Positions 15,035 through 17,890 of a stretch of 17,890 nucleotides of DNA are shown piece after piece (within the stretch, counting starts at the first letter, position 1; each line of letters begins with the position of its first letter). The translations under genes and the position numbers were made by a program. The notes under the pieces were generated by a model. That model searched no databases, had not been told where the DNA came from, and saw only the letters and a list, made by a program, of their open reading frames with translations. This DNA comes from CAHJXF01 sp964657795 (GTDB lineage: Bacteria > Pseudomonadota > Gammaproteobacteria > Burkholderiales > Burkholderiaceae_D), in contig CAZZWS010000069.1 in assembly GCA_964657795.1 (NCBI GenBank), positions 1 through 17,890 on the forward strand, read 5' to 3'.

Positions 15035-15754
15035 TCAGGCGACGGCGCGATGCTCGGCGAGAGCGAAGCGATACCCGCTGCCGCGGACCGTCTCGACGTG
15101 GTTCTCGTGGCCGGTCGGCGACAGCGCGTTGCGCAGCCGACGGATGTGGACGTCGACCGTGCGCTCTTCGAGGAACACGTGGTCGCCCCAGACCTGGTCG
15201 AGCAGCTGTGCCCGCGAGTAGACGCGCTCGGGATGCGTCATGAAGAAATGCAGCAGGCGGAACTCGGTCGGGCCGATCTCGAGCGTCCTGCGCGTCCCGT
15301 CGGTCAGCATGCCCGACAGGCGATGGGTCGTGGGATCGAGGATCAGGCCGCCGATGTCGACCAGGTCATCGGTCAGTTGCGGCGCGCGACGACGCAGCAC
15401 CGCCTTGATGCGGGCCATCAGCTCCTTCGGCGAGAACGGCTTGGTGACGTAGTCGTCGGCGCCCGCTTCGAGGCCGTCGACCTTGTCGGTCTCGTTCGAG
15501 CGCGCCGTCAGCATGATGATCGGCACGTCGCGGGTGCGCTCGGACGCGCGCAACTGCTTGGCGAACTGCACGCCCGAAGCGCCGGGGAGCATCCAGTCGA
15601 GGAGCACCAGGTCCGGCAGTTCTGCGGTCACGAGCGTACGGGCCTGCTCGGCATCGGCTGCGCGAAGGACCTTGTGGCCCGCGAACGTGAGGTTGACGGC
15701 GATCAGTTCCTGGATCGCGGGTTCGTCCTCGACGACGAGTATCGTGCTCGACAT
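15035..15754 (-). CDS. phoB: Phosphate-regulon response regulator PhoB
   Basis: A 239-residue OmpR/PhoB-type regulator. The receiver domain has acidic residues VEDE (8-11), phospho-acceptor Asp53 in LVLLDWMLPG, Thr83 and Lys105 in KPFSPKELMARI. The winged-helix DNA-binding domain begins near residue 130 and contains EFRLLHFFMTHPERVYSR, then LLDQVWGDHVFLEERTVDVH, ending in ETVRGSGYRFA. The DHVFLEERTVDVHIRRLR stretch is highly typical of PhoB as opposed to OmpR. It binds Pho boxes and activates phosphate-starvation genes. ATG at 15754 has AGAGG six bases upstream. A probable Pho box lies 76 bp before the start. Neither pstSCAB nor phoU is next to it, unlike the arrangement in many relatives. 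Confidence 0.95.
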   Translation of the reverse strand: MSSTILVVEDEPAIQELIAVNLTFAGHKVLRAADAEQARTLVTAELPDLVLLDWMLPGASGVQFAKQLRASERTRDVPIIMLTARSNETDKVDGLEAGADDYVTKPFSPKELMARIKAVLRRRAPQLTDDLVDIGGLILDPTTHRLSGMLTDGTRRTLEIGPTEFRLLHFFMTHPERVYSRAQLLDQVWGDHVFLEERTVDVHIRRLRNALSPTGHENHVETVRGSGYRFALAEHRAVA

Positions 15755-15813
15755 GGATGCCTCTGATGGCTGCGTGAGATGCGGCGCCCCGGGTCCGGCA
15801 CCGCCAACCGCGC

Positions 15814-15847
15814 ACAATATGTCGATTCTATGACGTTGCCATGACAG
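15814..15847 (-). promoter_or_regulatory. Pho box and -10 element upstream of phoB
   Basis: Read on the minus strand, 15847-15830 is CTGTCATGGCAACGTCAT. This is two 7-base half-sites, CTGTCAT and ACGTCAT, 11 bp apart as in the PhoB consensus; 13 of 18 positions match that consensus and the first half-site is perfect. Downstream by 8-10 bases is a -10-like region, CATATT or TATTGT (15821-15814), which is the spacing used when a Pho box replaces the -35. The predicted start of transcription leaves a leader of roughly 50 bases before phoB. Confidence 0.7.
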
Positions 15848-15884
15848 CGAGGCGACGTGGCCCGATCGCGGGAAGGCTCTGCGC

Positions 15885-15890
15885 TACACT
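15885..15890 (+). promoter_or_regulatory. Probable -10 element of the DUF971-ubiE genes
   Basis: TACACT lies nine bases before the ATG at 15900, and there is no Shine-Dalgarno sequence, so the transcript would be leaderless or nearly so. No clear -35 is seen. The phoB Pho box lies about 40 bp upstream on the other strand. Confidence 0.45.
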
Positions 15891-15899
15891 CGGCCGATC

Positions 15900-16361
15900 A
15901 TGGCTTCTTCCCCCTCACGCAAGTCGAGCGGCCCGCCCGCCGACCCGCCGACCGAGATCATCGTGCACCAACAGTCGCGTCGCCTCGAAGTCGCGTTCGG
16001 CGACGCCGAGCGCTACAGCCTGGCCTTCGAATTCATGCGCGTGCATTCGCCGTCCGCCGCCGTCCAGGGTCACGGACCCGGGCAGGAAGTGCTCCAGGTC
16101 GGCAAACGCGACGTGACCATCAGTGCGATCGAGCCGGTCGGGCATTACGCGATCAAGCCGGTGTTCTCGGACGGCCACGACAGCGGCATCTTCACCTGGA
16201 CCTACTTGCGGACGCTCGGGCGCGATCACGACCGGCTCTGGGCCGACTACCTCGAACGCATGGCCGCGGCCGGCGAGAGTCGCGACGGGCCGGGTTCGGG
16301 CGCTTCCTCGTTCGCCCCGACCGAGGCCAGCTTCAGGAAGCCGGGCGTCTCTTCGTCATGA
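15900..16361 (+). CDS. DUF971-family protein (gamma-butyrobetaine hydroxylase-like N-terminal domain)
   Basis: A 153-residue protein. Residues about 15-112 match DUF971 (GBBH-like N domain): TEIIVHQQSRRLEVAFGD, then LAFEFMRVHSPSA, and IEPVGHYAIKPVFSDGHDSG followed by IFTWTYLRTLG. In gamma-butyrobetaine hydroxylase this domain can bind metal, but the stand-alone bacterial proteins are uncharacterised. Some DUF971 proteins have been linked to Fe-S cluster handling, and that link is only suggestive here. The C-terminal tail (about 125-153) is Gly/Ser-rich and probably disordered. In many betaproteobacteria this gene comes before ubiE, and here its stop overlaps the ubiE start as ATGA, which implies translational coupling and a shared transcript. 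A role linked to ubiquinone synthesis is plausible from that context but not shown. Confidence 0.9.
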   Translation: MASSPSRKSSGPPADPPTEIIVHQQSRRLEVAFGDAERYSLAFEFMRVHSPSAAVQGHGPGQEVLQVGKRDVTISAIEPVGHYAIKPVFSDGHDSGIFTWTYLRTLGRDHDRLWADYLERMAAAGESRDGPGSGASSFAPTEASFRKPGVSSS

Positions 16362-17098
16362 CCGAGCCCAGTCAGACGCACTTCGGCTTCGAGACCGTCC
16401 CCGAAGACGAGAAGGCGGGCCGCGTCGCCGGCGTCTTCCATTCCGTCGCGGCCAAGTACGACGTGATGAACGACGTGATGTCCGGCGGCATGCATCGACT
16501 CTGGAAAGCCTTCACGATCGGTCGCGCCGCGGTGCGCCCCGGCGCCCGCGTGCTCGACATCGCCGGTGGCACCGGCGACCTCGCCCGCGCGATGGCGAAG
16601 AAGGCCGGCCCGGGCGGCGAGGTCTGGCTGACCGACATCAATGAGTCGATGCTGGCCGTCGGCCGCGACCGCCTGCTCGACGCCGGGATGATGCTGCCGA
16701 TTGCGCTGGCGGATGCCGAGCACCTGCCGTTTCCCGATGGCTATTTCGATCGCGTGACGGTCGCGTTCGGCCTGCGCAACATGACTCACAAGGATCGCGC
16801 GCTGGCCGAGATGCATCGCGTGCTGAAGCCCGGCGGCAAGCTGCTGGTCCTCGAGTTCTCGCACGTCTGGAAGCCGCTCGCGCCGCTTTACGACGCATAT
16901 TCGCTGAAGGTCCTGCCGTGGCTCGGCAAGCGCATCGCCAACGACGCGGAGAGCTATCGCTATCTCGCCGAATCGATCCGCATGCATCCCGATCAGGCGA
17001 CCCTCGCCGACATGTTCCGGGTTGCGGGCTTCTCACGCGTCCAGGTGTTCAACCTCACCGCCGGCGTGGTCGCGCTGCACGAGGGCGTGCGGCTCTAG
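16358..17098 (+). CDS. ubiE: Ubiquinone/menaquinone biosynthesis C-methyltransferase UbiE
   Basis: A 246-residue SAM-dependent methyltransferase (COQ5/UbiE family) that adds the C2 methyl group to the benzoquinol ring in ubiquinone synthesis, and acts on demethylmenaquinol where that is made. The family N-terminus VFHSVAAKYDVMNDVMSGGM (26-45) is present, as are SAM motif I VLDIAGGTGDLA (65-76), a motif II region ADAEHLPFPDGYFDRV, and UbiE-specific TVAFGLRNMTHKDRALAEM followed by RVLKPGGKLLVLEFS. The C-terminus FNLTAGVVALHEGVRL is typical. ATG at 16358 overlaps the stop of the DUF971 gene by 4 bp. Gene order with ubiJ after it is the usual ubiE-ubiJ-ubiB cluster, which argues that ubiquinone is the main product here. 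Confidence 0.97.
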   Translation: MTEPSQTHFGFETVPEDEKAGRVAGVFHSVAAKYDVMNDVMSGGMHRLWKAFTIGRAAVRPGARVLDIAGGTGDLARAMAKKAGPGGEVWLTDINESMLAVGRDRLLDAGMMLPIALADAEHLPFPDGYFDRVTVAFGLRNMTHKDRALAEMHRVLKPGGKLLVLEFSHVWKPLAPLYDAYSLKVLPWLGKRIANDAESYRYLAESIRMHPDQATLADMFRVAGFSRVQVFNLTAGVVALHEGVRL

Positions 17099-17178
17099 TG
17101 TTCCGGGTCGGTCGTTCGTCTGATGCCGCGAATGACCGGGTCGGGACACGCGCGTTCGGTATCGTGCGTCGTCGCTGA

Positions 17179-17184
17179 TATCCT
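17179..17184 (+). promoter_or_regulatory. Possible -10 element of ubiJ
   Basis: TATCCT lies six bases before the ATG at 17191, with a TG just upstream (TGA-TATCCT) and no Shine-Dalgarno sequence. ubiJ could thus have its own leaderless start in addition to read-through from ubiE, across a 92-bp gap. Confidence 0.4.
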
Positions 17185-17190
17185 CCGTCG

Positions 17191-17850
17191 ATGTCATCCG
17201 CCGCCTTCTCGATGCCGCCGCTCCCTTCGTTCGGAGCGTTGTTCGGTCAAGAGTTTCCCCATCCGCTCGATGCGTTGCCGGCGGCCATCAATCATCTGCT
17301 CGCAGCCGAGCCGTGGGCGACGTCGCAGCTCGTGCCGCATGCCGGCAAGACGCTGTGCGTGGTCGTCGAGCCTGTGAAGATCGGGCTGATCGTCACGTCC
17401 GACGGCCTGGTCGCGCGCGCGGACGCGTCGGTCGCCCCGGACACCACGGTCTTCGTGCCCGCCGCGGCCCTGCCACGCGTGCTGACGGGTGGCATCGCCG
17501 CCGTGATGCGCGACGTGCGTATCGAAGGCGATGCCGAGTTCGCGCAGGTCGTGTCCACGCTGGCCAGAACGCTGCGCTGGGATGCCGAGGAAGATCTGTC
17601 GAAGGTCATCGGCGACGCGGCATCGCACCGCGTCGTGTCCGCCGTCCGCAGCGCGCGCGGCGAGATGAAGCGGACCGGTGAACGGGCGACGGCCGGCTTC
17701 GCCGAGTACCTGCTCGACGAGAACCCGCAACTGGTCCGACCCCGCGCCGTCGAAGGGTTCGCCGACGCGGTGCGCACGTTGCGCGACGACCTCGCCCGGC
17801 TCGAGAAGCGCGTCGATCGCCTGACGCTGGCGACGGCAAGCGGCCGTTGA
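17191..17850 (+). CDS. ubiJ: Ubiquinone biosynthesis accessory factor UbiJ (SCP2 domain)
   Basis: A 219-residue protein with an SCP2-like lipid-binding domain at about 25-130 (LDALPAAINHLLAAEPWATSQ, then TLCVVVEPVKIGLIVTSDGL, VFVPAAALPRVLTGGIAAVM, and IEGDAEFAQVVSTLARTLRWD). The tail of UbiJ proteins follows: DAEEDLSKVIGDAASHRV, a segment at 175-192, and a C-terminal coiled coil, FADAVRTLRDDLARLEKRVD. UbiJ binds the isoprenoid tail of ubiquinone intermediates in the cytosolic Ubi complex with UbiK and the hydroxylases. Position after ubiE supports the call. ATG at 17191 is chosen for length, and ATG at 17212 is an alternative; neither has a Shine-Dalgarno sequence. ubiB would be expected next, beyond or at the very right edge. 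Confidence 0.9.
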   Translation: MSSAAFSMPPLPSFGALFGQEFPHPLDALPAAINHLLAAEPWATSQLVPHAGKTLCVVVEPVKIGLIVTSDGLVARADASVAPDTTVFVPAAALPRVLTGGIAAVMRDVRIEGDAEFAQVVSTLARTLRWDAEEDLSKVIGDAASHRVVSAVRSARGEMKRTGERATAGFAEYLLDENPQLVRPRAVEGFADAVRTLRDDLARLEKRVDRLTLATASGR

Positions 17851-17890
17851 AGCCGATCGACGCGCACGCCGCCAGCGGTGGTGATGCGGC

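Noticed and set aside
17884..17890. ATG at the right edge as the start of ubiB
   Set aside because: ubiB is expected here and ATG-CGG would fit a Met-Arg start, but seven bases cannot support a gene call.

Overview
The window is a 17.9 kb piece of a high-GC proteobacterial chromosome, most likely a betaproteobacterium (Burkholderiales or a near relative). The grounds are the start motif and architecture of the giant FAD/Fe-S oxidoreductase (DUF3683 type), the DUF971-ubiE-ubiJ cluster, tandem cytochrome c5 domains, and a phoB-phoR pair. The genes look like core or housekeeping genes. There is no phage, transposase, CRISPR array, tRNA or rRNA. The only mobile-like sequences are short REP-type palindromes.

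Layout from left to right. A membrane-anchored di-haem cytochrome c5 ends at a strong intrinsic terminator and is followed by a lone mlaC-like lipid-binding protein. A COG4119-type Nudix hydrolase (minus) and a PF00756-type esterase (plus) diverge from one gap. A carboxymuconolactone-decarboxylase-like protein (minus) and a LysR regulator (plus) diverge from another. After a 195-bp spacer holding one REP-like palindrome comes ilvA (minus), divergent from a YqaA-type membrane protein. A 74-residue coiled-coil protein (minus) then diverges from a 1363-residue FAD/4Fe-4S/CCG oxidoreductase, which carries an in-frame 84-bp palindromic pair. Next are a 616-residue uncharacterised protein, possibly of the large PilZ-associated type, and phoR and phoB on the minus strand with a probable Pho box. 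On the right are DUF971-ubiE (overlapping by ATGA) and ubiJ, a ubiquinone-biosynthesis cluster whose usual next member, ubiB, would begin at or just beyond the right edge.

How the genes relate. Several genes serve aerobic respiration: ubiE and ubiJ make ubiquinone, the FAD/Fe-S enzyme probably feeds electrons into the quinone pool, and the cytochrome passes electrons further on. PhoBR senses phosphate and probably controls its own transcription. The strands alternate often. Four of the five convergent pairs have 0-7 bp between stops or overlap by 4 bp, so transcript ends must lie inside neighbouring genes. Several genes have a -10-like hexamer 6-9 nt before the start codon and no Shine-Dalgarno sequence, which suggests leaderless or near-leaderless mRNAs.

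I found no clearly new multi-gene system. The points most worth following are the 28-residue REP-encoded insert in the oxidoreductase, the 616-residue protein beside phoR, and the Pho box. There is no gene-free stretch longer than 300 bases. The largest gaps are 1011-1246 (terminator), 4920-5114 (REP element) and 15755-15899 (promoter region for phoB and DUF971).
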